A DNA stretch of 64,000 nt from Pseudovibrio sp. Alg231-02 (GTDB taxonomy: Bacteria > Pseudomonadota > Alphaproteobacteria > Rhizobiales > Stappiaceae): positions 449,068 to 513,067 of the forward strand of contig NZ_FREX01000001.1 of the NCBI RefSeq assembly GCF_900143565.1. The letters run 5' to 3'. Shown piece by piece: positions 27,057 to 36,424 of this stretch. The notes beneath the pieces are model-generated. The model was not told the origin of the DNA and did no database searches. It saw nothing but the letters and a program-made list of their open reading frames with translations. Each line of letters starts with the position of its first letter. The stretch's first letter is position 1. Made by a program: the position numbers and the translations under genes.

Positions 27057-28735
27057 CCAGCACGCTCCTGATCATACATCCACTGCTTCAGGATGATTGC
27101 TGCCTGCATATCATCCATCTCGACAGCACGCTCAAGCTTACGAAGATTATCACGGTTTACAACGGTCGCATCAACGCCTTCACCAGACACGCCGTCCCCG
27201 TTTGTGTAATCTGGCAACTGGCCATCTTCGCCCTCAATCTCACCATCACGAACAGCGTTGGAGTTGGCACCAACTGGCAAACCTTCTTCAACCTCTTCAG
27301 ATTTTGGAATAAGGAAGGCGACAGCTGGGCGCAGACCGAACCAGATAATCATCAGCGTCACAATAAGGATTGCACTGGCGTTGACCACTGACCCCATATT
27401 GCGCATCAACACATCCTGCCAGGTCCGCTCTGGAATTGCAGCAAGCTGCTCACCAGCCAACATAAAGTTCACGGCAGAAACTGACACCTTATCGCCGCGT
27501 GCGACATCAACACCGGCTGCTGTTGCGATAATTTCTTCGATCTCTTCGACCTTTTCGGTCAAATCCGCTTCAGCACCATCAACAACAGCATCACCTTTTT
27601 GCCCTTCGACACGACGCGCTAATTCTTCAACAAGACGATCACGATTAACCAGCACAGCAATACTCATGCGATCAATACGATAATCATCAAAGATGGTTTC
27701 TACTGTGCGTGAGGAAATTTCGTAGTTCGTCAGTTCTTCACGGCGTTCATTTTCCTCTGAAGAACGCTCACCGGATTGTGATGAAACAGCTTCCTCAGGA
27801 AGGTTTTGCTCAACAGTGGTTGGATTTTCCAGACTTGCATTTTGGGCGCTCGCATTTTCGCGCACAACGCGGAAAGATCGCTCAACACGCGTCTCGGGAT
27901 CATAGGAGGTTTCGGAAACCCTTTGATTGTCTGTATTCACAGAGGCAGAAACACTGACCTCAAAGTTGTTTACACCGAGATAAGGCGCCAGCGCCTGGCG
28001 GATCGCATTTTCCTTGCGCGACGCCAAATCAGCTTCCAACATTGCCTTACGGCCAGTGGACGCGCTTTGCGCATCTTCACCAGCAGCAAGAAGCTGCCCC
28101 TCAGTATCAAGAACTGTCACCGCCTCTGCAGTAAGGCCCGGAACAGCAGCTGCAACAAGGTAACGAATAGATTGCGCAACCGAGTTTGTCTGAACACCCT
28201 CGGTGCGAATAAGAACAGAAGCTGTTGGTTTTTGATTTTCACGTCGGAAGGTTGCTTTTTCCGGAAGAACCAAATGCACACGAGCAGCTTTTACGCCCTG
28301 CATACTTTGGATTGAGCGGGCAACCTCACCTTCAAGCGCACGGACTTTGGTCACGCTCTGCATAAAGGATGTCAGACCCAGAGAACCCATCTCATCAAAG
28401 AGCTCATAACCTGCACCCGATCCGCGCGGCAGACCCTTTTCTGCCAGCAGCATACGAGCACGAGCCGTTGCGCCAACACCGACTGAAATCGACGTGCCGT
28501 CCGCATTTACATCAAACGGAACGCCACTGGCCTGCAATGCCATGCCGATCTGAGTGACATCGTCCCTCTCCAAATTAGCGTAGAGAATTTCCTGTTCCGG
28601 ACGGGACAAGAGATATGCTGCTGCGCCAATCGCAACAAACGTAAATAACCCAATAAAAGCGAGCACCATCAGGCGCTTTGCACCTAACTCGGCCAGATTA
28701 CCATAGATTTTTTCGGCGTTTTCACGAGCTGCCAT
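27053..28735 (-). CDS. fliF: Flagellar MS-ring protein FliF
   Basis: A 560-residue MS-ring protein. The first membrane helix (about residues 20-40) is followed by the ring-building domain with EQEILYANLERDDVTQIGMA and GLPRGSGAGYELFDEMGSLG. The second helix lies near residue 450, and the C-terminal tail binds FliG (LRKLERAVEMDDMQAAIILK then QWM). The ATG at 28735 is chosen over the longer frame (28840) because AGAGG lies 5 bases upstream and the protein then has the usual length and N-terminus. Confidence 0.95.
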   Translation of the reverse strand: MAARENAEKIYGNLAELGAKRLMVLAFIGLFTFVAIGAAAYLLSRPEQEILYANLERDDVTQIGMALQASGVPFDVNADGTSISVGVGATARARMLLAEKGLPRGSGAGYELFDEMGSLGLTSFMQSVTKVRALEGEVARSIQSMQGVKAARVHLVLPEKATFRRENQKPTASVLIRTEGVQTNSVAQSIRYLVAAAVPGLTAEAVTVLDTEGQLLAAGEDAQSASTGRKAMLEADLASRKENAIRQALAPYLGVNNFEVSVSASVNTDNQRVSETSYDPETRVERSFRVVRENASAQNASLENPTTVEQNLPEEAVSSQSGERSSEENERREELTNYEISSRTVETIFDDYRIDRMSIAVLVNRDRLVEELARRVEGQKGDAVVDGAEADLTEKVEEIEEIIATAAGVDVARGDKVSVSAVNFMLAGEQLAAIPERTWQDVLMRNMGSVVNASAILIVTLMIIWFGLRPAVAFLIPKSEEVEEGLPVGANSNAVRDGEIEGEDGQLPDYTNGDGVSGEGVDATVVNRDNLRKLERAVEMDDMQAAIILKQWMYDQERAG

Positions 28736-28871
28736 TGCGACCTCTGCAGGTGTATCAATGGCGCTACCTTCGCTTTTCAACCTTGCGCGAACGTGATCAG
28801 GATTTACATTGGGCGAAAATCCACGGTTTCTCCGATGCAATACAAGCTATTTTTAAAGAAAACTAACAGTA

Positions 28872-29207
28872 TCAGGTATATGCACCTGCGTGGGTGATGC
28901 GCTGAATACTCGGCAGACCATTTACTGTCAAACCACAGCCCTGCCCTTTCAAGCGCTTACTCACCCGATCAGCCGTTGCGTTGATTGCCACAATCGTGTT
29001 CGCACCGCACTCAATTTGACGAAGCTGACCTTCTTGCTCAAAAAGCACATCCCGCGCCAGCGCAACAACAGAACTCCAGAAGCGCTCATTGCCCCGCAAT
29101 GCAAACGTCAAGCCATCGAGCTTCTGCTCAGATGTGAGCACGGAAAGATCGACCTGACCTGCTTCCTGATCCCCTTGCCTGGAGACATTTAACTGACTAC
29201 TTAACAT
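28872..29207 (-). CDS. Hypothetical protein between flagellin and fliF
   Basis: A 111-residue protein I do not recognise. It is soluble and mixed helix/strand, with LDGLTFALRGNERFWSSVVALARDVLFEQ in the middle (two parts of one helix region) and a C-terminal VSKRLKGQGCGLTVNGLP. The start is uncertain because there is no good ribosome-binding site before the ATG at 29207. It lies in the flagellin-fliF gap after the flagellin terminator, with about 140 bases before fliF. A regulatory or assembly role in motility is only a guess from location. Confidence 0.5.
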   Translation of the reverse strand: MLSSQLNVSRQGDQEAGQVDLSVLTSEQKLDGLTFALRGNERFWSSVVALARDVLFEQEGQLRQIECGANTIVAINATADRVSKRLKGQGCGLTVNGLPSIQRITHAGAYT

Positions 29208-29345
29208 CAAGCACCGCACAACTCAAAACAACCCAACACGAGATAAAGCTTAAGAAAGCTTATTTCAAATACTGGTATATTTTATCGAACTTGCCTTAAC
29301 CTGACTTATAACAATTTTATCTAAATTTTTATCATAATTACAAGC

Positions 29346-29370
29346 AAAAGCCCCGGCGATTAACCGGGGC
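29346..29370 (-). terminator. Terminator after flagellin
   Basis: A 7-bp GC stem (29350-29356 with 29364-29370) is followed by four T on the minus strand, about 35 bases after the flagellin stop. Confidence 0.8.
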
Positions 29371-29404
29371 CTCAAAGCTTCTAAGGTTCTCAGAGTTTTC
29401 CGAC

Positions 29405-30406
29405 TTAACGGAACAGGCTGAGGATGTTCTGGGAACCAGAGTTAGCGATAGACAGAGCCTGAATACCGAGCTGCTGCTGGGTCTGAAGAGCCTGCAGACG
29501 AGTGGATTCAGCATTCATGTCCGCATCAACCAGCTGACCGATACCACGATCAACAGCGTCCGTCAGGTTCTTAACGAACTCCATCTGCATATCTACACGG
29601 CCCTTAGTAGAACCGAGCTCTGCAGCCGCGTCAGTCATATCTTTCAACACACCATCAACAGCATTACCCAGTGCACGCAAAATGATCTGATGCTCTGTGT
29701 TACCATCTTCAAGATCAGAAATATCAATATCTAGGAAGTCGACGGATGTCGCATCACCACCAACGAGGGTATAGTCAGTGAGCGCTGTACCGCCAGCAGC
29801 AGTGATCGCAGTATTCAAAGCAGTAGACAAATCGGCAGTCAAAAGGCCTTTATTGGTAGCAGCATCAGTATCGTCATCAACAAGGATCATCTCCAAGATG
29901 TCAATGTCGATATTTTGCAACTCAGGCTCATTATCGGCAGTACGTGTGAACGTACCTACGAAAGATTTATCTGAAGAATAATCCGCTACGCTTGTGTCCT
30001 GACTGAGCCAGTTTTCACCATTAAAGCTTGCAGATGCAGCAATAGTGCTCAGCTGATCCTGCAGCGCAGTGATATCTGCCTGAATCTGACCGCGATCAAC
30101 ACCATCTTTAGTTGCCGCAAGCAACTTGGCTTTAATCTGTGTCGCAACGCCTTCTGCCTGGTCCATAGCAGTAAACGCTACATCAACAGTTGCCGCACCA
30201 AGACCTAGAGCATCCTGAACAGCGCCAAGGGCTTCGTTGTCAGAGCGCATGGTTGTCGCGATGGACCAGTAAGCTGCGTTGTCAGAAGCATCAGCCACAC
30301 GCATACCAGTGGAAATACGGCTCTGAGTATCAGCCAGGTCGGTGTTGATGTTACGCAGAGTGGTCAGAGCCACCATTGCGGAGGAGTTTGTCAAAAGAGA
30401 AGACAT
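29405..30406 (-). CDS. Flagellin
   Basis: Filament subunit of 333 aa. The N-terminal D0/D1 has the rhizobial form: SSAMVALTTLRNINTDLADT, then QSRISTGMRVADASDNAAYW and ALGAVQDALGLGAA. The C-terminal helix contains VDRGIGQLVDADMNAESTRL, LQTQQQLGIQALSIANSGSQ and ends NILSLFR. A short variable middle replaces the large D2/D3 domains of enteric flagellin. AAGGGA precedes the ATG. It is the only flagellin in the window and is set apart as its own unit between two terminators, so it is probably strongly and separately expressed, with FlbT/FlaF controlling its message. Confidence 0.96.
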   Translation of the reverse strand: MSSLLTNSSAMVALTTLRNINTDLADTQSRISTGMRVADASDNAAYWSIATTMRSDNEALGAVQDALGLGAATVDVAFTAMDQAEGVATQIKAKLLAATKDGVDRGQIQADITALQDQLSTIAASASFNGENWLSQDTSVADYSSDKSFVGTFTRTADNEPELQNIDIDILEMILVDDDTDAATNKGLLTADLSTALNTAITAAGGTALTDYTLVGGDATSVDFLDIDISDLEDGNTEHQIILRALGNAVDGVLKDMTDAAAELGSTKGRVDMQMEFVKNLTDAVDRGIGQLVDADMNAESTRLQALQTQQQLGIQALSIANSGSQNILSLFR

Positions 30407-30560
30407 AACATTTGTCCCTTAAATAAAAAGAAATGGGACATTCCGGATTAAATTCCCGGGGCTACAGAGTTGCATCATGCACTTTGAAGGTCAAAGCCTG
30501 TAACAGAACTCAAAGATGACTCACAAAGCTTACGCCAGACTGACTCACTGGCTTAGGCAA

Positions 30561-30590
30561 GAAAAAAGCCCCGAAACGGAGCTTTCATGG
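30561..30590 (-). terminator. Terminator after fliP
   Basis: A short stem (30566-30572 with 30579-30585 approximately, one G-U) is followed by six T on the minus strand, right after the fliP stop. It separates the large motA-to-fliP run from the flagellin gene. Confidence 0.7.
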
Positions 30591-30596
30591 TTAAGT

Positions 30597-31352
30597 TTAG
30601 GTAAACGATCTTATCAGACCACCTGTTAACAGGTACCACCCATCAATCAAGACGAAGAATAATACCTTGAAGGGGAGTGAGATGACTGTTGGGGGGAGCA
30701 TCATCATGCCCATGGACATTGTGATTGTAGCGACAATCATATCGATGACAACAAAGGGCAAAGCGATGAGGAAACCGATTTCAAAACCACGTCGTAATTC
30801 TGATATCATGAAGGCCGGAATGAGAACGCGGAGGTCGAGTTCTTCGATGGGCGCGTCTTCCTCGTAGTTGAATGCACTCACTGCCAGATCGTCGAAGAGG
30901 ACCAGATCTTTTTCGCGGACGTTATCCAACATGAACCGTCGGAACGGCTTTGTCATTTCCTCGTAGGCGACTTCTTCTGTGATTTGCTCTTTGATTAATG
31001 GTTGAAGACCATTTTTCCACGCCGTATCGAATGTTGGTGCCATGACGTAGAAGGTCATGAACAAGGCGAGGGAAATGAGGATAATGTTGGCTGGTGTTGT
31101 TTGAAGGCCGATACCGGAACGCAAGAATGACAAAGCAACAACGAAGCGCGTGAAGCTTGTAACCATGATCAGGATCCCTGGCGCTAACGAGAGCACCGTC
31201 AGGATCATGACGTATTGGATAATCCGACCACTCGCAGATGCCTGTCCCGCCGGAAGCAAGTCACTCAGGTTGATATCCTGAGCGGAGGCTGGAGCGACCC
31301 AAAACAACGCAAATAAACTCAAAAAACTCGTAAGAAACGCAAAATAACGCAT
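30597..31352 (-). CDS. fliP: Flagellar biosynthesis protein FliP
   Basis: Export-gate protein of 251 aa. A cleavable signal peptide (MRYFAFLTSF to PASAQ) is followed by membrane helices and the family signature blocks LSLAPGILIMVTSFTRFVVA, SFLRSGIGLQTTPANIILIS and FEIGFLIALPFVVIDMI. It starts one base inside the fliL stop (TAATG). It is the last gene of the run that begins at motA. Confidence 0.96.
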   Translation of the reverse strand: MRYFAFLTSFLSLFALFWVAPASAQDINLSDLLPAGQASASGRIIQYVMILTVLSLAPGILIMVTSFTRFVVALSFLRSGIGLQTTPANIILISLALFMTFYVMAPTFDTAWKNGLQPLIKEQITEEVAYEEMTKPFRRFMLDNVREKDLVLFDDLAVSAFNYEEDAPIEELDLRVLIPAFMISELRRGFEIGFLIALPFVVIDMIVATITMSMGMMMLPPTVISLPFKVLFFVLIDGWYLLTGGLIRSFT

Positions 31353-31861
31353 TACTGAATCACCACAGATTCAAGGACGAGTTCCTTGACAAATTTGCCA
31401 CCACGCATCTTGGCGCGTTCATTGAGATCATCACGCAAACGCAGCAAACCACGGGTGCCTTCGAGCTGGCGTGGCCCCAAGGTCCGGGCGTAGAGCAACA
31501 GATCCTGCTCAACCTGTTTGACCAGCAAGGAGTGATCCTGCTCTTCTATACCGCGCTGCATCAAAACAACTGAGGCTTCAATACGAATCCAGTTCTTAGA
31601 GGAAGACAACAGGTTGGTCACGATTGGCTTTAATGAGACAATCTGACTGCTTTCTGTATATTCTGGATTGATCAGAGCGCCGCTGTTGGCTTTTTGCTCT
31701 TCCAAATATTTGCCGTGCACCTGATCAACCAGCGTAGAGCCGATCCCCATTCCACCAGCACTCGCAACGGCCGTCACGACAATGGCCGCGACGGCTACAC
31801 CGACCCAAGAATTCTCGGAGGCTGGCAACTGTGGCTTTGGCAACTGTGGTTTAAGAGCCAT
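31352..31861 (-). CDS. fliL: Flagellar basal body-associated protein FliL
   Basis: A 169-residue single-pass inner-membrane protein (helix about residues 20-42) with a periplasmic domain (NWIRIEASVVLMQRG; LRLRDDLNERAKMRGGKFVK; ends LVLESVVIQ). FliL surrounds or stabilises the stator. It lies between flgH and fliP, 11 bases after flgH, as in Sinorhizobium. A second FliL-like protein is encoded at 11179-11670. Confidence 0.88.
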   Translation of the reverse strand: MALKPQLPKPQLPASENSWVGVAVAAIVVTAVASAGGMGIGSTLVDQVHGKYLEEQKANSGALINPEYTESSQIVSLKPIVTNLLSSSKNWIRIEASVVLMQRGIEEQDHSLLVKQVEQDLLLYARTLGPRQLEGTRGLLRLRDDLNERAKMRGGKFVKELVLESVVIQ

Positions 31862-31872
31862 AGAAGCCTCCT

Positions 31873-32583
31873 TTAGAGCGGGCTAATGATATCAATGATT
31901 TGCTGACCAACGCTTGGCTGCTGCACTTCCGTCACGCGGCCACGGCCACCGTAGGAAACACGCGCTTCAGCGATCTTGTCATACTCAATGGTATTTCGAC
32001 CTGTGATGTCTTCAGGACGCACGATGCCAGCAACCGATAGAACGCGAACCTCATAGTTCACACGAACTTCTTGTTGCCCGGAGATGATCAGGTTGCCGTT
32101 GGCGAGCACTTTGGTCACGACTGCTGCAATGGAAAGTTTGATCTCTTCACTGCGGTCAATAGCGCCCTCACCTTTACTGCTGGTCGCACCAGTCCCAGAA
32201 ATGCTTGCGTCGGCTTCTCCTGAATCAACACCAGCCCAGGAGAACGCACCTTTCAATCCGGTAGACCGGGAGGAGTCACGTTTTCTCTCGCTGGAGTTGT
32301 CCAGCTTGGCCTTATCGTTGATTTTGATCGCAACGGTAAGAACATCGCCAATTTGCTTTGCTCGGGGATCGCGGAAGAAATCCTGTTCACCGTCAGCCCA
32401 AAGCCCGTGATAAGCGCGATTTGAACGGCCGCCACTTTTCGCTGGGGTTGCCGGCAAGTTTGCAACATTTGGCTGAAGCCCTTGCCCCAGCGGGGTTAGA
32501 TGCGGCTCCTTGCCAACGTTTTTCATAGCATTACAGCCAGTGAGCGTAATTGCGGCGAGAATGCATACCAAAGTGCGCTTCAC
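31873..32583 (-). CDS. flgH: Flagellar L-ring lipoprotein FlgH
   Basis: A 236-residue outer-membrane L-ring protein. The lipoprotein signal ends in the lipobox LTGC (Cys16). Conserved blocks include LWADGEQDFFRDPRAKQIGD, VLTVAIKINDKAKLDNSS and LIISGQQEVRVNYEVRVLSV. It starts with GTG overlapping the motE stop by four bases (GTGA). Confidence 0.95.
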   Translation of the reverse strand: MKRTLVCILAAITLTGCNAMKNVGKEPHLTPLGQGLQPNVANLPATPAKSGGRSNRAYHGLWADGEQDFFRDPRAKQIGDVLTVAIKINDKAKLDNSSERKRDSSRSTGLKGAFSWAGVDSGEADASISGTGATSSKGEGAIDRSEEIKLSIAAVVTKVLANGNLIISGQQEVRVNYEVRVLSVAGIVRPEDITGRNTIEYDKIAEARVSYGGRGRVTEVQQPSVGQQIIDIISPL

Positions 32584-33131
32584 TGTGAAACTCCCATACT
32601 TTGCTTGGCGGCCTTTCGAGCTGTAAGTTCTGCCATCAGATCAGTAAGATACGCTGCGCGCTCTGAGGCCAACTCAGCAAGCACCGAGCTGGCTTTCCGC
32701 GCCTTCATCTGAAGAAGAATTGAAACTGCTGTTTCATCATCCAGAGACGTTAACTGCAGCGCCGCTGCATCCGGACGCATGTTGGCATAGATGTTAACGA
32801 CATGCCCTTCAGCTCTCTGCAGGATTTCATCACGACGTTTCACCCACATGCGCAACTCAGCAATCTTAGTGTCGAGTTCCGTAATCTTGGCTTTCATCTG
32901 ATGCTCAACATCAAACAGAGCACGCATTTGCCAAGCAATCCGAGCGTCTTTTGCCTGATCAGCAATCGCTTCGCAGTAGTTCTTGGCCTGCTCAATTGCG
33001 GCACTCAGTTCTTCTGTCTCGGCTTCGTTCGTCTGGGCACTTGCGCTTACAAGCGACATGCACAAACCGAGAGATACCGCTGCACACTTAAGGGGAAAGA
33101 ATTTCTTCTTAGAGAGCTTTAAGAGAGGCAT
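32580..33131 (-). CDS. motE: Motility chaperone MotE
   Basis: A 183-residue secreted protein: signal peptide to about residue 32, a long coiled coil (about 40-115), then a MgtE-N-like helical domain (MRPDAAALQLTSLDDETAVS followed by ILLQMKARKASSVLAEL). In Sinorhizobium, MotE is a periplasmic chaperone for MotC. It lies between flgI and flgH in the same order as there. Confidence 0.85.
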   Translation of the reverse strand: MPLLKLSKKKFFPLKCAAVSLGLCMSLVSASAQTNEAETEELSAAIEQAKNYCEAIADQAKDARIAWQMRALFDVEHQMKAKITELDTKIAELRMWVKRRDEILQRAEGHVVNIYANMRPDAAALQLTSLDDETAVSILLQMKARKASSVLAELASERAAYLTDLMAELTARKAAKQSMGVSQ

Positions 33132-33209
33132 TACAACTCAGTTCCAATAGGTTTAGCGGTACAGTGAAGCCACAAGCTTGCCCGTGGCTTATCCAATTGC
33201 CGTGCAGTC

Positions 33210-34334
33210 TTATTTGACCACGAGAGTTGCCTGGAGAGCCCCTGCCTGCTTAATCGCCTGAAGGATTGCAATGATTCCACTTGGCTTCAGACCAATACGG
33301 TTCAATCCTCTGACCAGAGTTTGCAAATCAGTTCCACCAATCAACTGCAACTGACCATCTTCCTGAACCACATCAATATCCGTGCGCGGTACAACAGTCG
33401 TTTCGCCTTGCTGAGCGAACGGTGATGGCTGTGAGACTTCAGGCCGCTCAGAAACACGAACTGTCAGATTGCCGTGCGTCACAGCAACCGTTGAAATCCG
33501 CACATTCTGACCGATAACGACAGTTCCAGTACGCTCATCCACAACCACTCTTGCTGGCGTATCCGGCTGAACCATCAGGCCTTCGATCTGAGAAATGAAA
33601 CGGACTGAGCTGATACCTGCAGGGCGTTGAACCTGAACGGATCTATAATCAAGCTCACTCGCAAGCTTCAAACCATAGCGGTTTAGTGAAAATGCATTGA
33701 TTGCATCCGTCACTCGTACAGCGGTCTTAAAGTCTGGATTTTTAAGTTCCAGCACCAGCTGTGGTAGCGAAGAGAAATAATCAGGTAGCGTTTTCTCAAT
33801 TAGCGCGCCATTTGAAACACTTCCGGCAGTTGGAACACCTTGTGTCAAACTACCAGCATCACCCGTGGCCGCAAAGCCGGATACAGAAACGGAACCCTGA
33901 GCAACCGCATAGACGTTGCCATCAGCCCCCATCAATGGTGTCACAAGAAGCGTTCCCCCCTGTAACGATGCTGCATCGCCAAGTGATCCGACAGAAACAT
34001 CAATACGGGCACCATTCCCAATAAAGGGAGGCAACTCGGCAGTCACAACAACCGCCGCTACATTTCTTGATCTTAAGTTAGACTCTCGAACGTTCACTCC
34101 CATGCGCTCAAGCATGGATTGCAAAGACTGCTCAGTGAACGGAGAATTCCTCATGGTATCGCCAGATCCATTCAGACCAATCACAATACCATAGCCGACA
34201 AGCTGATTAGAACGCATGCCGCGCAGATCAGCTATATCCTTGATACGGACGAGTGCAGACGCACTGTCAAACGATAAAAACAAAGCAAGAAAAGCAAGAT
34301 AAATTGCCCCCAGAGAACGGCTTACAGAACGCAC
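33210..34334 (-). CDS. flgI: Flagellar P-ring protein FlgI
   Basis: A 374-residue periplasmic P-ring protein. The signal peptide ends near SASA, followed by the strongly conserved VRIKDIADLRGMRSNQLVGY, GIVIGLNGSGD and GVNVRESNLRSRNVAAVVVT. It starts with GTG four bases after the flgA stop. Together with FlgH it forms the outer bushing. Confidence 0.96.
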   Translation of the reverse strand: MRSVSRSLGAIYLAFLALFLSFDSASALVRIKDIADLRGMRSNQLVGYGIVIGLNGSGDTMRNSPFTEQSLQSMLERMGVNVRESNLRSRNVAAVVVTAELPPFIGNGARIDVSVGSLGDAASLQGGTLLVTPLMGADGNVYAVAQGSVSVSGFAATGDAGSLTQGVPTAGSVSNGALIEKTLPDYFSSLPQLVLELKNPDFKTAVRVTDAINAFSLNRYGLKLASELDYRSVQVQRPAGISSVRFISQIEGLMVQPDTPARVVVDERTGTVVIGQNVRISTVAVTHGNLTVRVSERPEVSQPSPFAQQGETTVVPRTDIDVVQEDGQLQLIGGTDLQTLVRGLNRIGLKPSGIIAILQAIKQAGALQATLVVK

Positions 34335-34338
34335 GGTG

Positions 34339-34821
34339 TTATTCCCCTTCAGCCAGCAAAGATCCGTTTTCTTGCACTTTGCCTAAAACACTTAAACCTG
34401 TATCAGGGTTCTTAGCCCTGATATTTGCACCAATTGCCCCAGATTCCTGCGCCTCAACAATGGCGCGGATTTCCAAGCCTTCTTCTTTAAAAACCAACAG
34501 GACAGAAGAACCGCGTTGCACTACAACAGGATCTTGAACCGCGTTTTTTGGAATTGGTTTTCCTGGAAAAAGGGTACGGCGCGCTTCCAGCCCAACTACA
34601 TCTTGCATTCGACCTACAATCGAAAGCTGCGCAACCGACTTCTTGAAGAATCCGTGTTCACGAAGCATACCTTCTTCGATCTTATCACCCGGATAAATCA
34701 TCATGGCCGGCACTGGAAGCTTTACAACTTCGCGTCGGCCTGCCGCTGATGCCGCTGTTAAGAACAACGGCACGCAACACACTAGCAATGCCAGGCTATG
34801 CAGGCGCTTGGAAGCACTCAT
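34339..34821 (-). CDS. flgA: Flagellar P-ring assembly chaperone FlgA
   Basis: A 160-residue periplasmic chaperone for FlgI. The signal peptide ends around TAASAA, and the SAF domain includes IYPGDKIEEGML, VGLEARRTLFPGKPIPKNAV and VQRGSSVLLVFKEEGLEIRA. The ATG at 34821 gives the signal peptide and has AAGGA upstream; a longer frame to 34869 would overlap flgG. It lies between flgG and flgI. Confidence 0.92.
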   Translation of the reverse strand: MSASKRLHSLALLVCCVPLFLTAASAAGRREVVKLPVPAMMIYPGDKIEEGMLREHGFFKKSVAQLSIVGRMQDVVGLEARRTLFPGKPIPKNAVQDPVVVQRGSSVLLVFKEEGLEIRAIVEAQESGAIGANIRAKNPDTGLSVLGKVQENGSLLAEGE

Positions 34822-34831
34822 CACCGCGTCC

Positions 34832-35620
34832 TTAGCGAATACCCTTGGACACAGTTCCAGCCATATCATCTGCTGCCTGAATCACTTTGGAATTCATCTC
34901 ATACCCACGCTGCGCGCTGATCAAGCTTGTGATCTCTTTAACGGGATCGACGTTGGCACCTTCAAGATACCCTTGACGAATAACTCCAAGCGAACCTTCG
35001 CCAGCGATACCAGTATTAGGCGCGCCAGATGCAATAGTTTCGCGGAAAAGATTGCCACCGATCGCCTTCAGGCCAGCATCGTTTACAAAATTGGTCAGGT
35101 TCAACTGACCGATACTTGTGGCCGGGTTCCCGTCGGCATAAGTAGCAAACACCTCGCCACTTTCATTGACAGTAACTTTAACAGCTTCAAGCGGAACAGT
35201 GATACCAGGCTGAACCTCATAACCATCAAGAGTTACAAGAGCACCCTCACCGTTTACGTTGAATGCTCCGGACCGTGTAAACAGCGCCTCACCTTCAGGG
35301 CCGATAATTTCAAACCAACCCTGACCATCGATCGCCAGATCAAATGCGTTGTTGGTTTGCTGCAGCGCACCTTGAGAATGCAACTTACGAACCGCTGCGG
35401 TTTTCACACCAAGACCTTGCTGAATTCCTTCAGGAACAGGTGCAGCACCACCACGATTGGACACGCCAGCTGCACGATCAGTTTGATAAAGCAGATCGGA
35501 GAACTCAGCGCGAGATGCCTTAAAGGCAGTCGTATTCATGTTCGCGATGTTATTGGAAATAACTTCGAGATTTTTCTGCTGAGCAGACATACCCGTCGCA
35601 GCGATAGCAAGAGCCTTCAT
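34832..35620 (-). CDS. flgG: Flagellar distal rod protein FlgG
   Basis: A 262-residue rod protein. It starts [20 protein letters not shown], with the rod motif [21 protein letters not shown], the central [11 protein letters not shown] block, and the C-terminal partner [20 protein letters not shown] with [15 protein letters not shown]. It precedes flgA by 10 bases. Confidence 0.96.
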   Translation of the reverse strand: MKALAIAATGMSAQQKNLEVISNNIANMNTTAFKASRAEFSDLLYQTDRAAGVSNRGGAAPVPEGIQQGLGVKTAAVRKLHSQGALQQTNNAFDLAIDGQGWFEIIGPEGEALFTRSGAFNVNGEGALVTLDGYEVQPGITVPLEAVKVTVNESGEVFATYADGNPATSIGQLNLTNFVNDAGLKAIGGNLFRETIASGAPNTGIAGEGSLGVIRQGYLEGANVDPVKEITSLISAQRGYEMNSKVIQAADDMAGTVSKGIR

Positions 35621-35643
35621 AGGAAAAACCTTTTCTCAAACAA

Positions 35644-36000
35644 TTAAATACTCATACGAGAGAATTCTTGATAGGCCTCAACAACCTTGTCACGCACAGC
35701 TACTGCGCTCTTCAAGGAAAGCTCTGCCTTCATCACAGCCTCGACCACTTTTTGAGCCGAAACTTCGCCACGAACTGCCGCAACAGATGTCGCTTCAGCC
35801 GTTTTCAAATCGCCTGCAGTTTCACGAACCACATCAGCCATAGTATCAGCAAAGCTGCCCTGAACCTCTTGGGTCGCCTGCGCATTCTGCGCTCCGCCTA
35901 CCAAGTACTGACGAGTACGAGCAGTAGACGAAACATCATTTACCCCACTGGTAAACGTTGAAACACGCGACACTGAACTCAACGCCGAAAGATCCGCCAT
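35644..36000 (-). CDS. fliE: Flagellar hook-basal body protein FliE
   Basis: A 118-residue protein linking the MS ring to the rod. The C-terminal half (SFADTMADVVRETAGDLKTA, then VVEAVMKAELSLKSAVAVRD and KVVEAYQEFSRMSI) is the typical FliE domain. The ATG overlaps the flgC stop by one base (TGATG). Confidence 0.94.
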   Translation of the reverse strand: MADLSALSSVSRVSTFTSGVNDVSSTARTRQYLVGGAQNAQATQEVQGSFADTMADVVRETAGDLKTAEATSVAAVRGEVSAQKVVEAVMKAELSLKSAVAVRDKVVEAYQEFSRMSI

Positions 36001-36419
36001 CACCTACTCCTCAACAAATCGATTGTACGGGTAATCATTTCTCTGGATTTGACCATCATCTGCAGACCAGCTTCATAAGAACGCGAAGCTTCTCGCATGT
36101 CCGCCAACTCAATCAGAGTGTTTACGTTTGGATATTTTACGTCGCCATTCTCATCTGCCGCTGGATGCGACGGATCAAATTCAATACGGTAATCACCTTT
36201 ATCCGTACCGATATCCTTAACCTCAACGAGATTGGCACCAAGCGCGCGATCAACCTCACTTTTGAAGGTAATCGTTTTACGCTGATAAGGATTTGCCCCA
36301 GGAGTGTCGCCTGTCGACTGAACGTTGGCCAGGTTCTCAGAGACAACGCGCATACGCTGTGACTGAACTCTCAGACCTGAGGAGGAAATCTTTAATGAAG
36401 CGACAAGTGGATCAATCAT
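36000..36419 (-). CDS. flgC: Flagellar proximal rod protein FlgC
   Basis: A 139-residue rod protein with the N-terminal [37 protein letters not shown], and the C-terminal [20 protein letters not shown] with [20 protein letters not shown]. These are standard FlgC features. It lies 5 bases after flgB and is coupled to fliE. Confidence 0.96.
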   Translation of the reverse strand: MIDPLVASLKISSSGLRVQSQRMRVVSENLANVQSTGDTPGANPYQRKTITFKSEVDRALGANLVEVKDIGTDKGDYRIEFDPSHPAADENGDVKYPNVNTLIELADMREASRSYEAGLQMMVKSREMITRTIDLLRSR

Positions 36420-36424
36420 AATCT

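Noticed and set aside
34703-35647. 314-codon plus-strand open frame
   Set aside because: It is antisense to flgG, which is certain from family motifs.
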